A stretch of DNA of 64,000 nucleotides from Mycobacterium sp. IS-3022 (GTDB taxonomy: Bacteria > Actinomycetota > Actinomycetes > Mycobacteriales > Mycobacteriaceae). The position numbers were made by a program, and so were the translations under genes. The notes under the pieces were generated by a model, which saw nothing but the letters and a program-made list of their open reading frames with translations, was not told the DNA's origin and ran no database searches. Each line of letters begins with the position of its first letter. Position 1 is the first letter of the stretch. Shown piece by piece: positions 44,390 through 53,748 of the stretch. The DNA lies in contig NZ_LQIN01000012.1 of the NCBI RefSeq assembly GCF_001500065.1, positions 186,001 through 250,000 of the forward strand, written 5' to 3'.

Positions 44390-44782
44390 ATGGCGATAGT
44401 CGGGGTGGGGATCGACCTGGTCTCCATACCCGAGTTCGCCGAGCAGGTCGACCAGCCGGGGACCGTTTTCGCCGAGACGTTCACGCCCGGCGAGCGGCGC
44501 GACGCCGCCGACAAGAGCTCGTCGGCGGCGCGACACCTGGCGGCCCGGTGGGCGGCGAAGGAGGCCGTGATCAAGGCCTGGTCGGGTTCGCGGTTTGCCA
44601 AGCGGCCCGTGCTGCCCGAGGCGATCCACCGCGACATCGAGGTGATCACCGACATGTGGGGCCGTCCGAAGGTGCGACTGTCCGGGGCGATCGCCGAGCA
44701 CCTGCGCGACGTCACGATCCACCTGTCGCTGACGCATGAGGCCGGCACCGCCGCCGCGGTCGCCATCCTCGAAGAGCGCTAG
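44390..44782 (+). CDS. acpS: Holo-[acyl-carrier-protein] synthase
   Basis: A 130-residue phosphopantetheinyl transferase that transfers the 4'-phosphopantetheine arm from CoA to acyl carrier serines, here most likely that of the FAS I encoded 15 bases upstream. The family motifs are IVGVGIDLVSIPEF at the N-terminus (Mg-binding Asp) and WAAKEAVIKAWSG (Glu/Lys for Mg and CoA). HLSLTHEAGTAAAVAIL forms the last strand. The fas-acpS pair is conserved in mycobacteria. Confidence 0.97.
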   Translation: MAIVGVGIDLVSIPEFAEQVDQPGTVFAETFTPGERRDAADKSSSAARHLAARWAAKEAVIKAWSGSRFAKRPVLPEAIHRDIEVITDMWGRPKVRLSGAIAEHLRDVTIHLSLTHEAGTAAAVAILEER

Positions 44783-44789
44783 GTCTATT

Positions 44790-44853
44790 CCGCGAGCGAC
44801 CGTGTCTGTACACGACACGCCGCGCTTTGCTGGCATCATGCGGTCGCTCGCGG
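44790..44853. repeat. Nested inverted-repeat element between acpS and the M20 peptidase
   Basis: CCGCGAGCGACCG (44790-44802) and CGGTCGCTCGCGG (44841-44853) are perfect 13-base inverted copies. Between them GTGTC (44802-44806) and GACAC (44814-44818) form a second small stem around TGTACAC. No T-run follows. It may end fas-acpS transcription or be a dispersed mycobacterial palindromic repeat. Confidence 0.65.
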
Positions 44854-44882
44854 GCGATGACTGACCCGATAACGTCGATGTC

Positions 44883-46238
44883 ATGAGCGGTCTGGAACAG
44901 CGGGTGCGCGATGTGCTGCCGTCGGTGCGGCGCGACCTGGAAGACCTGGTGCGCATCGAGTCGGTGTGGGCCGACCCGGCGCGGCGCGGCGAGGTGCAGC
45001 GCAGCGCCACCGCGGTGGCAAAGCTGTTGACCGACGCCGGGTTCGGCGACGTACAGATCGTCAGCGAGGGCGGCGCGCCCGCCGTCATCGCCCGCCATCC
45101 CGCGCCGCCGGGTGCGCCGACGGTGCTGCTGTACGCCCACCACGACGTACAACCCGAGGGCGATCCGGCGCAGTGGCATTCGCCGCCCTTCGAGCCCACC
45201 GAGCGCGACGGACGCTTGTACGGCCGGGGTACTGCCGACGACAAGGCCGGCATCGCAACACATTTGGCTGCCTTCCGCGCGCACGGCGGCGATCCGCCGG
45301 TCGGTGTCACGGTGTTCGTCGAGGGCGAGGAGGAATCGGGTTCCCCGTCGCTGCCTCGGCTGCTGGCGGCTCATCGCGAGACCCTGGCCTGCGATGTGAT
45401 CGTGCTCGCCGACTCGGACAACTGGAGTACGGAGGTGCCGTCGCTGACGGTGTCGCTGCGGGGACTGGCCGACTGCATCGTCGAGGTCGCCACGCTGGAT
45501 CACGGCCTGCACTCGGGGCTGTGGGGCGGCGTCGTGCCCGACGCGTTGAGTGTGCTGGTACGGATGTTGGCCAGCCTGCACGACGACGACGGCAATGTCG
45601 CGGTTGCGGGTCTGCACGAGGCCACCGCCGCCGACCTCGAGTATCCGGCGGAACGTGTGCGCAAGGAAGCCGCGCTGCTTGACGGGGTATCCGAAATCGG
45701 TTGTGGCTCAGTGTCGCAACGGTTATGGGCCAAACCGGCGATCACGGTCATCGGCATCGACGCCACGCCCGTCGACAAGTCGTCGAACACCTTGATCCCG
45801 CGGGCGCGGGCGAAAATCAGCATGCGCGTCGCCCCCGGCGGCGATGCCGCAGAGCACCTGGCGGCGCTGACGCGGCACCTCGAGCAGCACGCGCCGTGGG
45901 GTGCGCTAGTGACCGTCACACCGGGCGACCTCGGGCAGCCCTACGCCATCGACGCCCGCGGACCGGTCTACGACGCGGCCCGGGCCGCCTTTCGGGAGGC
46001 GTGGGGCGCCGAACCGGTCGACACGGGAATCGGCGGCTCAATTCCGTTCATCGCCGAGTTCGCCGCTGCATTCCCGTCGGCGAAGATTCTGGTGACCGGC
46101 GTGGAAGACCCTGCGACACAGGCACATAGCGTCAACGAGAGCCTGCACCTCGGAGTGCTGGAGCGCGCCGCGGTCGCCGAGGCCCTCTTGCTGGCCGGGC
46201 TGGGGAAGTACAGCTCAGACGGACAAATCGCGACGTAG
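44883..46238 (+). CDS. M20-family metallopeptidase (dipeptidase-like, Rv2522c homologue)
   Basis: A 451-residue zinc peptidase of the M20/ArgE-DapE-CPG2 family. Metal-ligand motifs are LLYAHHDVQPEG (first His), GRGTADDKAG (bridging Asp), VEGEEESGSPS (catalytic Glu pair) and a C-terminal DPATQAHSVNES carrying the last His. A dimerisation domain lies between about residues 190 and 320. It occupies the place of Rv2522c next to acpS in M. tuberculosis. Likely a cytoplasmic dipeptidase; substrate unknown. Its 3' end overlaps the convergent bcp gene by 24 bases. Confidence 0.93.
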   Translation: MSGLEQRVRDVLPSVRRDLEDLVRIESVWADPARRGEVQRSATAVAKLLTDAGFGDVQIVSEGGAPAVIARHPAPPGAPTVLLYAHHDVQPEGDPAQWHSPPFEPTERDGRLYGRGTADDKAGIATHLAAFRAHGGDPPVGVTVFVEGEEESGSPSLPRLLAAHRETLACDVIVLADSDNWSTEVPSLTVSLRGLADCIVEVATLDHGLHSGLWGGVVPDALSVLVRMLASLHDDDGNVAVAGLHEATAADLEYPAERVRKEAALLDGVSEIGCGSVSQRLWAKPAITVIGIDATPVDKSSNTLIPRARAKISMRVAPGGDAAEHLAALTRHLEQHAPWGALVTVTPGDLGQPYAIDARGPVYDAARAAFREAWGAEPVDTGIGGSIPFIAEFAAAFPSAKILVTGVEDPATQAHSVNESLHLGVLERAAVAEALLLAGLGKYSSDGQIAT

Positions 46239-46688
46239 CTTCGCGACGTGGCCGGTGGCGCGCACGTTGTACTGCGCCTCGGCGATCTTGCCCTTCTCGT
46301 CGACGACGAACGTTGACCGGATGACGCCCTGAACGGTCTTGCCGTACATCGTCTTCTCGCCGAACGCGCCCCAGGCGGTGAGCACTTCGCGATCGGGGTC
46401 CGAGAGCAACGGGAAGGTCAGCTTCTCCTTGTCGCGGAACTTGGCCAGCTTCTCCGGCTTGTCGGGGGAGATGCCGACGACGTCGAGCCCGGCGTCGTTG
46501 AGCTCAAAAAGGTTGTCCCGGAAATCGCACGCCTGCTTCGTGCAGCCGGGGGTCGACGCCGCCGGGTAGAAGTACACGATGACCTTGCGGCCCTTGTAGT
46601 CGGAGAGCTTCACGGTGTTGCCGTCGGCGTCGGGCAGGCTGAACGCAGGGGCTTTGTCGCCTACCTCGAGTCGCGGAGTCTGTGGCAC
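46215..46688 (-). CDS. bcp: Thiol peroxidase of the BCP/PrxQ type
   Basis: A 157-residue peroxiredoxin that reduces hydrogen and organic peroxides using thioredoxin-type donors. The peroxidatic Cys is about residue 49 in AASTPGCTKQACDFRD, with the resolving Cys at 54, the one-subunit pattern of the BCP/PrxQ class. The rest of the thioredoxin fold (VVGISPDKPEKLAKFRDKE, FPLLSDPDREV, STFVVDEKGKI) is complete. It is divergent from a small DUF3618 gene 111 bases away, as bcp and Rv2520c are in M. tuberculosis. Confidence 0.96.
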   Translation of the reverse strand: MPQTPRLEVGDKAPAFSLPDADGNTVKLSDYKGRKVIVYFYPAASTPGCTKQACDFRDNLFELNDAGLDVVGISPDKPEKLAKFRDKEKLTFPLLSDPDREVLTAWGAFGEKTMYGKTVQGVIRSTFVVDEKGKIAEAQYNVRATGHVAKLRRDLSV

Positions 46689-46799
46689 GCGGGGGCATCC
46701 CTTCTGTCGACCGGTGCGCTGCAGCGAGCGCGGGCTGCTTTAGGGTAGATCGGCAGGCTTCATCCCCGAAGCTGCGACTTGGACGGCTTGGAGGCGCAC

Positions 46800-47027
46800 G
46801 TGGCGGACCGCGATCCCGAGACCATCAAGCGGGATATCGATCAGGCTCGGGAGCAGCTCGCGACCACGGTGGACACACTCGCCGAGCGTGCCAACCCCAG
46901 CCGGTTGGCCGACGACGTCAAGTCCGCGATCGTGCGGTTCGTCACGAAACCGGTGGTGGCGATCTCGCTCGCCGGCGTGGCAGCGCTCACGCTCGTATTC
47001 GTGGTGCGTCGGATCCGGCAGCGCTGA
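46800..47027 (+). CDS. DUF3618 small membrane protein (Rv2520c homologue)
   Basis: A 75-residue protein with a soluble helical N-terminus (ADRDPETIKRDIDQAREQLATTVDTLAERA given by the family DUF3618), the motif NPSRLADDVKSAIVRFV, and one C-terminal transmembrane helix (VAISLAGVAALTLVFVV) ending in basic residues. GGAGG at 46790-46794 sits five bases before the GTG at 46800, so I choose that over the in-frame ATG at 46779. The role is unknown; similar proteins associate with the membrane under stress in actinobacteria, but this is not established. Confidence 0.88.
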   Translation: MADRDPETIKRDIDQAREQLATTVDTLAERANPSRLADDVKSAIVRFVTKPVVAISLAGVAALTLVFVVRRIRQR

Positions 47028-47501
47028 GCGCAAGCCCATCAGCGACGTCGCGCCGAGCGGAACCAGTCGACGACGGAGAAACCCGGGGGATTGGCGACCC
47101 GCCCAAGCCGGTTGCACGAGTACACCGCGATCGGGACGTGCGCAGTTAATTCGTCGGGCGCATCCGCATCGGCTGCACCGGCTCCGAATGAACCGCCTAG
47201 CTGGGACATCAGCTAAGTACCCGTTTCCTTCCGATCACCGCCCGTCGGGAGGCGTTTGGCTGGTCAGCTAACTCGACTGTAACAGAGGTCGCCGCCTTAC
47301 CGCAGTTTGAAGCCCGAAATATCGCGGAGCAGAGCTATTCCGCAACTGCCCGAACGCCCAGGCTGCAACTCCGCCAGAGGGCAACTGCCGATTTCAGCAC
47401 ACTTGCTGCCGGCGCGGGCGCCAACCGGGCAAATAATTTACGCGATAGTTACTGGCAATCGGCCGTTGGGCCGCCGGACGGCGATGTGGCCCAGAACGGA
47501 A
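47028..47501. other. Non-coding gap between DUF3618 gene and tRNA-Lys
   Basis: I see no supported gene in this stretch of nearly 500 bases. Frames are short and without ribosome-binding sites or coding-like codon use. Around 47420-47450 it is locally AT-rich. In M. tuberculosis a PE-family gene lies in the corresponding place; no PE-type sequence is seen here. Confidence 0.5.
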
Positions 47502-47530
47502 CGCGACCGTGACGAAGGGCCACGGTCGCG
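47502..47530 (-). terminator. Hairpin terminator downstream of tRNA-Lys
   Basis: CGCGACCGTG (47502-47511) and CACGGTCGCG (47521-47530) form a perfect ten-base stem with a nine-base loop, 18 bases beyond the tRNA 3' end when read on the minus strand. No strong T-run follows, as is common in mycobacteria. Confidence 0.65.
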
Positions 47531-47547
47531 TCGACGATGAAACTGAG

Positions 47548-47620
<73 letters not shown>

Positions 47621-47777
47621 GCGGGTGCGACAATAACAGGCCCCGCCGCACAGGGTGAAATTCCCGCTCACTCGGATGGCCGACGACGCCGGCATGGCGC
47701 CTCGTGTCCGAGATTGCCCTTAGACTGTTGCCAAGAATCATCGATTTGTCAGCCCTGGTTGCGAGGTGGAGTGAGCA

Positions 47778-48995
47778 ATGTGGCGAGTCCGTTCAGTGGC
47801 CCGTCCGCGTCGACGCGCATGGTTGGTGGCTCTTGCGCTGGTTCCCGCCGTGGCGCTCGGGCTGTCCGCATGCGGCGGCAACTCGGCGCCGCCACCGCCG
47901 CAGGTGATCGAACACAAAGGAACCCCGTTCGGTGACCTGCTGATTCCGAAGCTCACCGCGTCGGTGACGGACGGCGCCGTCGGCGTGAGCGTGGATACGC
48001 CGGTGACCGTGAGCGCGGGGGACGGCGTGCTCGGCGCGGTCACCATGGTGAACGAGTCCGGGAAATCCGTTGCCGGCAAGTTCAGTCCCGATGGGCTGTC
48101 CTGGTCCACCACCGAACCGCTCGGCTTCAACAAGAGCTACACGCTGACGGCGGAATCACTCGGGCTCGGCGGGGCCACCAAGAGGGAGATGACCTTCGAG
48201 ACCCATTCGCCGGAAAACCTGACGATGCCCTACGTGATTCCCAACGAGGGCGAGGTGGTCGGCGTCGGGCAGCCGGTCGCAATCCGGTTCGACGAGAACA
48301 TCCCCAACCGGTTGGCCGCTCAGAAAGCCATCAAGGTCAAGACCGACCCACCGGTCGAGGGCGCGTTCTACTGGCTCAACAACCGCGAGGTGCGGTGGCG
48401 GCCGGCGAAGTACTGGAAGCCGGGCACCAAGGTCGAGGTCGCGGTCAACACCTACGGCGTCGACCTCGGCGACGGCCTGTTCGGCCAGGACAACGTCAGC
48501 ACGCGCTTCACCATCGGTGACGAAGTGATCACCACCGTCGACGACAGCACCAAGACGCTGACGGTGAAACGCAACGGCGAGGTGATCAAGACCATGCCGG
48601 TGTCGATGGGCAAGAACAGCACGCCGACCAACAATGGCACCTACATCGTCGGCGACCGCCTCTCGCACATGGTGATGGATTCGTCCACCTACGGCGTTCC
48701 GGTCAACTCGCCCAACGGATATCGCACCGAGGTGGACTGGGCCACCCAGATCTCCTACAGCGGCATCTACGTGCACGCGGCGCCGTGGTCGGTGGGCAGC
48801 CAGGGCTACAGCAACGTCAGCCACGGCTGCATCAACGTCAGCACCAGCAACGGGCGCTGGTTCCACGACAACTCCAAGCGCGGGGACATCGTCGAGATCG
48901 TCAACACCGTGGGATCGACGTTGCCCGGCACCGACGGTCTGGGTGACTGGAACATCCCGTGGGAGCAGTGGAAAGCGGGCAACGCCGGCGTCTGA
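47778..48995 (+). CDS. ldtB: L,D-transpeptidase LdtMt2-type (Rv2518c homologue), lipoprotein
   Basis: A 405-residue cell-wall enzyme that makes 3-3 (mDap-mDap) cross-links in peptidoglycan. An Arg-rich N-terminus and hydrophobic core end in a LSAC lipobox, Cys32. Two Ig-like domains (about 50-145 and 150-250) precede the YkuD catalytic domain. The active-site signature is SHGCINVS, with Cys351 as nucleophile, preceded by [11 protein letters not shown] with the partner His. Length and layout match LdtMt2. It is monocistronic between two minus-strand tRNAs, and a strong hairpin follows the stop. Confidence 0.97.
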   Translation: MWRVRSVARPRRRAWLVALALVPAVALGLSACGGNSAPPPPQVIEHKGTPFGDLLIPKLTASVTDGAVGVSVDTPVTVSAGDGVLGAVTMVNESGKSVAGKFSPDGLSWSTTEPLGFNKSYTLTAESLGLGGATKREMTFETHSPENLTMPYVIPNEGEVVGVGQPVAIRFDENIPNRLAAQKAIKVKTDPPVEGAFYWLNNREVRWRPAKYWKPGTKVEVAVNTYGVDLGDGLFGQDNVSTRFTIGDEVITTVDDSTKTLTVKRNGEVIKTMPVSMGKNSTPTNNGTYIVGDRLSHMVMDSSTYGVPVNSPNGYRTEVDWATQISYSGIYVHAAPWSVGSQGYSNVSHGCINVSTSNGRWFHDNSKRGDIVEIVNTVGSTLPGTDGLGDWNIPWEQWKAGNAGV

Positions 48996-49005
48996 CCCCA
49001 AATGT

Positions 49006-49043
49006 CGAACGCGGCCCCGGCATCTCTGCCGGGGCCGCGTTCG
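49006..49043 (+). terminator. Strong 17-bp hairpin after ldtB
   Basis: CGAACGCGGCCCCGGCA (49006-49022), loop TCTC, and its exact inverse (49027-49043) form a perfect stem of 17 base pairs starting 11 bases after the ldtB stop. It can act in both directions and would also end tRNA-His transcription from the minus strand. Only a short mixed tail (TATCT) follows. Confidence 0.85.
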
Positions 49044-49052
49044 TATCTGCGG

Positions 49053-49126
49053 GGTGGCTGACGGGACTCGAACCCGCGACAGCCAGGATCACAACCTGGT
49101 GCTCTACCAACTGAACTACAGCCACC
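49053..49126 (-). tRNA. tRNA-His (anticodon GTG)
   Basis: On the minus strand the sequence opens with an extra G followed by GTGGCTGTAGTTCAGTTGG and closes with CAGCCAC plus C73, the G-1:C73 pair typical of tRNA-His. The anticodon loop TTGTGAT gives GTG, and the T-arm GGGTTCGAGTCCC is canonical. CCA is not encoded. Confidence 0.97.
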
Positions 49127-49166
49127 ATCGCCGCGCGCCCGAGCGGGCAGGACGGCGACGTCGATA

Positions 49167-49814
49167 CTAGCCGCTCGGACGCTCAGCGACCGAATCGATA
49201 TCCTTCGAGCCCCCGTTCGAGGAGCCCAATTCTTCGGCGATGGCGGCGATATCGCTGGTCGAAGGTCCGGGGGCCGGCACGAACGCGGTGCGGCGGTAAT
49301 ACTGCAGTTCGCGGATCGACTCGTGGATGTCGGCCAGTGCCCGGTGCGCGAGGCCCTTCTCGGGTTGGCCGAAGTAGATCCGGGGATACCAGCGTCTGCA
49401 CAACTCCTTGATGGAGCTCACGTCGATCATCCGGTAGTGCAGGTAGTCGTCGAGCTTGGGCATGTCGCGGGCGATGAAGCCGCGGTCGGTCGCGATCGAA
49501 TTGCCGGCCAACGGTGCCGTCTTGGCCTGTTTGACGTGCGTGCGGATGTAGTCGAGCACCAGTTCCTCGGCCTCGGGCAGCGTGACTGTCGACGCTCGCA
49601 CCTCCTCGATGAGCCCCGATCGCGTGTGCATCTCGGTGACCACCGGGATCATCGACGACAACGCCTCGTCGTCAACGTGGATGACGACGTCGAGGCCCTC
49701 GCCGAGGATGTTGAGGTCTGCGTCTGTCACCAACACCGCGATCTCGATGAGCAAGTCGGACTTCAGGTCGAGGCCGGTCATCTCGCAGTCGATCCATACC
49801 AGTTCGTCGCGCAC
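49167..49814 (-). CDS. orn: Oligoribonuclease
   Basis: A 215-residue DEDD-family 3'-5' exoribonuclease that degrades very short RNAs and linear dinucleotides (pGpG and similar). Motifs: [11 protein letters not shown] (ExoI, Asp/Glu), [15 protein letters not shown] (ExoII) and [14 protein letters not shown] (ExoIII with the His and Asp). The GTG at 49814 gives the family's usual length; a GTG nine bases upstream at 49823 is also in frame. Divergent from the DUF853 ATPase, as in M. tuberculosis (Rv2511/Rv2510c). The tail after residue 185 is Ser/Glu-rich and variable. Confidence 0.96.
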   Translation of the reverse strand: MRDELVWIDCEMTGLDLKSDLLIEIAVLVTDADLNILGEGLDVVIHVDDEALSSMIPVVTEMHTRSGLIEEVRASTVTLPEAEELVLDYIRTHVKQAKTAPLAGNSIATDRGFIARDMPKLDDYLHYRMIDVSSIKELCRRWYPRIYFGQPEKGLAHRALADIHESIRELQYYRRTAFVPAPGPSTSDIAAIAEELGSSNGGSKDIDSVAERPSG

Positions 49815-49896
49815 GACGCTCACAGTAAGCCTTACGGCGCCGCGCGGCCCGTTGCACCCGCCCGAACGGCGTGCCCCGCGAGTTAAGGTGCCAGCC

Positions 49897-51492
49897 ATGA
49901 CCACTGAGCCGACCGCCAGCCCCGCACAGCAGATCGCCGCAGGTTACGCCGTCGACGGCGCGGCGCTGGAGCTCGGCGGGGTCGTCGTCGACGGCACCTG
50001 CGACCCGGCTGCGCAGGTCCGCATTCCGCTGGCCACCGTCAACCGTCACGGGCTGATCGCGGGTGCCACGGGCACCGGCAAGACCAAGTCGCTGCAGGTG
50101 CTCGCCGAACAGCTCTCGGCCGCGGGCGTGCCGTGCGTGATGGCCGACGTGAAGGGCGACCTGTCGGGGCTGTCGCGGCCCGGTGAGGCCGACGAGAACA
50201 TCGAGGCGCGGGCCAAAGACACCGGGGACGCCTGGACGCCGACGACCTATCCGGTCGAGTTTCTGTCGCTCGGCACGTCGGGCATCGGTGTCCCGGTGCG
50301 CGCGACGATCTCCAGCTTCGGGCCGATCCTGCTGTCCAAGGTGCTCGAACTGAACGCGACCCAGGAGTCGACGCTGGGCCTGATCTTCCACTGGGCGGAT
50401 CAGAAGGGCCTCTCGCTGCTCGACCTCAAGGACCTGCGCGCGGTCATCCAGTACCTCACCAGCGACGAGGGCAAGCCGGAACTGAAGGCGCTCGGCGCGG
50501 TGTCCAAAACGACGGCGGGCGTGATCCTGCGCGCACTGGTGAACCTCGAAGCCGAGGGGGGCGACACGTTCTTCGGTGAACCCGAGCTGGAACCCGACGA
50601 TCTGCTGCGGGTCGACGATCAGGGGCGCGGCATCATTTCGCTGCTCGAGCTCGGCAGCCAGGGCGCCCGGCCGGTGATGTTCTCGACGTTCCTGATGTGG
50701 GTGCTCGCCGACCTGTTCTCGACGCTGCCCGAGGTCGGCGACCTCGACAAACCCAAGCTGGTTTTCTTCTTCGACGAGGCTCATCTGCTTTTCTCGGACG
50801 CGTCCAAGGCGTTCCTCGAGCAGGTCGAGCAGACGGTGAAGCTCATCCGGTCGAAGGGTGTGGGCGTGTTCTTCTGCACGCAGTTGCCCACCGACGTGCC
50901 CAACGACGTGCTGTCCCAGTTGGGTGCGCGAATTCAGCACGCGCTGCGGGCGTTCACGCCGGACGACGAGAAGGCGCTGTCGAAGACGGTGCGCACATAC
51001 CCCAAAACCGATGTGTACGAACTGAAGTCGGCGTTGACCTCGCTCGGTATCGGCGAGGCCATCGTCACGGTGCTCTCGGAGAAGGGCGCTCCGACGCCGG
51101 TGGCGTGGACGCGGATGCGTGCCCCGCGGTCGCTGATGGACACCATCGGACCGGACGCGATCACCGCGGCGGCGAAAGCCAGTCCGCTGCAAGCCGAATA
51201 CGGCCAGACCATCGACCGCGAGTCCGCCTATGAACGGCTCAACGCCAAGCTGGCGCCACCGGCGCAGCCTGCCGACGACTCGTTACCGCCGCCGTTGCCA
51301 CCGGATGTCGGCGGGGCGACCGCCTCGGGTGAGGTGCGCTCGCGCGACACCGCCGAACCCGGGATGCTGGAGAAGATGATGAACAGCCCCGCGTTCAAGA
51401 GCGCGATGCGCTCGGCGGGCACGGTGATCGGTCGTGAGATCACCCGCAGCATCTTCGGGACCGGCCGCCGGCGCAGCCGCCGTCGCCGCTGA
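49897..51492 (+). CDS. HerA/DUF853-type P-loop ATPase (Rv2510c homologue)
   Basis: A 531-residue ATPase of the HerA-FtsK superfamily (DUF853). Walker A is [12 protein letters not shown] near residue 55, Walker B is [12 protein letters not shown] around 285-296, and a sensor-like [31 protein letters not shown] follows. The C-terminus has a proline-rich linker and ends in a strongly basic RRRSRRRR tail that may bind nucleic acid or phospholipid. The role is unproven; relatives act on DNA ends or as translocases. The ATG at 49897 is preceded by AAGGTG. It forms a conserved divergent pair with orn. Confidence 0.92.
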   Translation: MTTEPTASPAQQIAAGYAVDGAALELGGVVVDGTCDPAAQVRIPLATVNRHGLIAGATGTGKTKSLQVLAEQLSAAGVPCVMADVKGDLSGLSRPGEADENIEARAKDTGDAWTPTTYPVEFLSLGTSGIGVPVRATISSFGPILLSKVLELNATQESTLGLIFHWADQKGLSLLDLKDLRAVIQYLTSDEGKPELKALGAVSKTTAGVILRALVNLEAEGGDTFFGEPELEPDDLLRVDDQGRGIISLLELGSQGARPVMFSTFLMWVLADLFSTLPEVGDLDKPKLVFFFDEAHLLFSDASKAFLEQVEQTVKLIRSKGVGVFFCTQLPTDVPNDVLSQLGARIQHALRAFTPDDEKALSKTVRTYPKTDVYELKSALTSLGIGEAIVTVLSEKGAPTPVAWTRMRAPRSLMDTIGPDAITAAAKASPLQAEYGQTIDRESAYERLNAKLAPPAQPADDSLPPPLPPDVGGATASGEVRSRDTAEPGMLEKMMNSPAFKSAMRSAGTVIGREITRSIFGTGRRRSRRRR

Positions 51493-51502
51493 CGGCGCGC
51501 AC

Positions 51503-51558
51503 CGAGATTGCTCACAGATCGCGATCCGGCGGAAATTCGCGATCTGTGTGCAGTCTCG
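51503..51558. repeat. Inverted-repeat element between DUF853 gene and cmrA
   Basis: Two 22-base arms (51503-51524 and 51537-51558) are inverted copies with two mismatches, separated by 12 bases. The inner 12 bases, CACAGATCGCGA and TCGCGATCTGTG, are perfect. The outer part (CGAGATTGC / GCAGTCTCG) resembles the CGAGACTGC units at 14774-14839. It lies between convergent genes, so a bidirectional terminator or a dispersed palindromic repeat are both possible. Confidence 0.7.
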
Positions 51559-51595
51559 TCGCAGCAGAACGTGGGTTAGTCGCAGACAGCGTCGG

Positions 51596-52402
51596 TTATC
51601 CGCCGCCGAGTTTCTTGTAGACGGCTCCGACGATCGGCGTCACGATCGCCCGCGGCGTGTACCCCGCCGCCACCGACATCGCCTTCGACGTCACGCCGGG
51701 GACGACGCGCATCTTGTTGCGCTCCAACGCGTCCAGCGACTGTTTGGCGGTGTACTGCGTCGAAATCCACAAGAAGTCGGGAATCAGCTTCTCCACCAGC
51801 GACTGCTCGTGGACGTCGGGCAGCGTCTCGCGTACGGGGCCCGGGGCGAGCAGCGTCACGTGCACGCCGGCGCGCTTGAGCTCACCGCGTAGCGACTCAC
51901 TGAAGGTGTTGACGAACGCCTTCGTCGCGGCATAGGTCGCATTGTTGGGAATCGGCGAATTTCCCGCCGCCGAACCGGAAATCAGGATGCCGCCGGCCTT
52001 GCGCTCGACCATCCCGGGCAGCACGGCGAGCACCAGGTCGTGCACGCCCAGCACGTTCAGCTGGACCTGCGCCTTCTCGTCCGCCGGGTCCAGCGATGCC
52101 ACGGGGCCGAACGTCGCGGTGCCCGCGTTCGCGCACAGGACCGAGATGTTGCGGGTCGCCAACTCGTCGCACAGCTTGGTGCGCTCGGTCGGGTCGGCCA
52201 GGTCGACGGGTCGCACCTCCACCGTCACGCCGTACTGCTCGGTGAGCCGGTCCGCCAGCGCTCGCAGCACCTCCTCGCGACGCGCGGTGATGATCAGGTG
52301 GTGTCCACGGGCGGCGAGCTCGGCGGCCAACGCCTCGCCGATGTTCTGCGATGCGCCGGTGACCACCGCACGGGCATCGGCGCTGGGAGCGGGTACTGGC
52401 AT
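51596..52402 (-). CDS. cmrA: Mycolate reductase CmrA (SDR, Rv2509 homologue)
   Basis: A 268-residue short-chain dehydrogenase. The cofactor loop is VVTGASQNIGEAL, the NADP-type Arg follows in ITARREEVL, NAG is in CANAGTATF, and the catalytic Ser...YxxxK is in ISGSAAGNSPIPNNATYAATKAF. In corynebacteria and mycobacteria this gene (Rv2509) reduces the 3-oxo intermediate in the last step of mycolic acid synthesis. Length and position beside the DUF853 and UMF1 genes match. The ATG at 52402 gives the known length; a longer in-frame start is not needed. Nearby fas supplies precursors of the same pathway. Confidence 0.92.
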   Translation of the reverse strand: MPVPAPSADARAVVTGASQNIGEALAAELAARGHHLIITARREEVLRALADRLTEQYGVTVEVRPVDLADPTERTKLCDELATRNISVLCANAGTATFGPVASLDPADEKAQVQLNVLGVHDLVLAVLPGMVERKAGGILISGSAAGNSPIPNNATYAATKAFVNTFSESLRGELKRAGVHVTLLAPGPVRETLPDVHEQSLVEKLIPDFLWISTQYTAKQSLDALERNKMRVVPGVTSKAMSVAAGYTPRAIVTPIVGAVYKKLGGG

Positions 52403-52428
52403 GCCGCGGACTATATCGTGGGCGGACC

Positions 52429-53748
52429 ATGACCAACCCACCCGATTCGAGCCTGCTGCCCGCGCGGACCGCCAGTCGGCGGCAGGTCATCTCGTGGGCG
52501 TTGTGGGACTTCGGGGCGACCGGGATGAACGCGGTGGCGGTGACCTTCGTGTTCTCGATCTACCTGACCAACTCGGTCGGGGACGACCTGCCTGGCGACA
52601 TCAGCGCAACCAGCTGGCTGGGGTGGGCGCTGGGCCTGGCCGGACTGGTGGTCGCGCTGCTGGCCCCGGTGACCGGGGTGTGGGTCGACGCACCGTGGCG
52701 GCGGCGCCGCGTGCTGGCCGTGCTCAGTGCGACCGCTGTGCTGCTGATCGCGTCGACGAGCTTTGTTCGCGACGACTACCGCTACCTGGCTCTCGGGCTG
52801 CTGCTCCTGGGCTGCGCTTCGGCGTGCAACGAACTCGCCACCGTGCCCTACAACGCGATGCTGCGCCAGCTGTCGACACCGCAGACATCCGGTCAGATCT
52901 CCGGATTCGGTTTGGGCCTGGGCTATTTCGGCAGTGTCACGCTGCTGTTGGTGGTCTATCTCGGGTTCATCTCGGGCGACGGCGGGATGCTGGGACTGCC
53001 GGTCGACGACGGCCAAAACGTCAGGGCAGCCATGGTTTTCACCGCCATCTGGTTCGGGCTGTTCGCCGTGCCGGTCCTCCTAGCCGTGCCCAGCGCGAAA
53101 CCGGGGCCGATGGACAGCCGCGAAACCGTCGGATTTATCGGTGGATACCGCAAGCTGTGGACGGACATCCGCAGCGAATGGCGTCGTGACCACAACGTCG
53201 TCTATTACCTGATCGCCAGCGCGGTCTTCCGCGACGGCCTCACCGGGATCTTCGCGTTCGGCGCGGTGCTCGGCGTGCGCGTCTACGGCGTCTCGGAGGC
53301 CGACGTGCTGTTGTTCGGCGTGAGCGCCAGCACCATCGCCGCTGTTGGCGCCGTCCTCGGCGGCCTGCTCGACGACCGCTTCGGCGCCAAGCCCGTGATC
53401 GTCGCCGCGCTGACCGCGATGATCGCCGTCGGCCTCACGCTTATGACGCTCGACGGGGCGCTCGCGTTCTGGATCTGTGGGCTGTCGCTCTGCCTGTTCA
53501 TCGGCCCGACGCTGTCGTCTGCGCGCACGCTGATGATGCGCCTGTCAGCCGAGGGCAAGGAGGGCGTCGCGTTCGGCCTCTACACCACTACCGGCCGCGC
53601 CGTTTCGTACCTGGCGCCCATGCTGTTCTCGGTGTTCATTGCGGTCTTCGACACCGACCGTGCGGGGATGGGCGGGTTGGTCGTCGTGCTCGCCGCCGGA
53701 TTGTTGGCCATGCTCGCGGTGCGCGTCCCGCCTCGGCCGACAGGCTAA
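52429..53748 (+). CDS. UMF1-family MFS transporter (Rv2508c homologue)
   Basis: A 439-residue MFS protein of the UMF1/Atg22-like branch with about twelve hydrophobic segments. The N-terminal VISWALWDFGATGMNAVAVTFVFSIYL, the PVTGVWVDAPWRRRRVLAV loop and the ACNELATVPYNAMLRQLS segment are characteristic. The substrate is unknown; relatives export amino acids or sugars. It starts 26 bases from the divergent cmrA start and overlaps the convergent next gene by four bases. The same order occurs in M. tuberculosis. Confidence 0.9.
   Translation: MTNPPDSSLLPARTASRRQVISWALWDFGATGMNAVAVTFVFSIYLTNSVGDDLPGDISATSWLGWALGLAGLVVALLAPVTGVWVDAPWRRRRVLAVLSATAVLLIASTSFVRDDYRYLALGLLLLGCASACNELATVPYNAMLRQLSTPQTSGQISGFGLGLGYFGSVTLLLVVYLGFISGDGGMLGLPVDDGQNVRAAMVFTAIWFGLFAVPVLLAVPSAKPGPMDSRETVGFIGGYRKLWTDIRSEWRRDHNVVYYLIASAVFRDGLTGIFAFGAVLGVRVYGVSEADVLLFGVSASTIAAVGAVLGGLLDDRFGAKPVIVAALTAMIAVGLTLMTLDGALAFWICGLSLCLFIGPTLSSARTLMMRLSAEGKEGVAFGLYTTTGRAVSYLAPMLFSVFIAVFDTDRAGMGGLVVVLAAGLLAMLAVRVPPRPTG

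Noticed and set aside
42068..45310. 1080-codon minus-strand open frame across fas, acpS and the M20 gene
   Set aside because: It is antisense to three well-supported genes, has low-complexity His/Arg/Gly composition and no recognisable domain.
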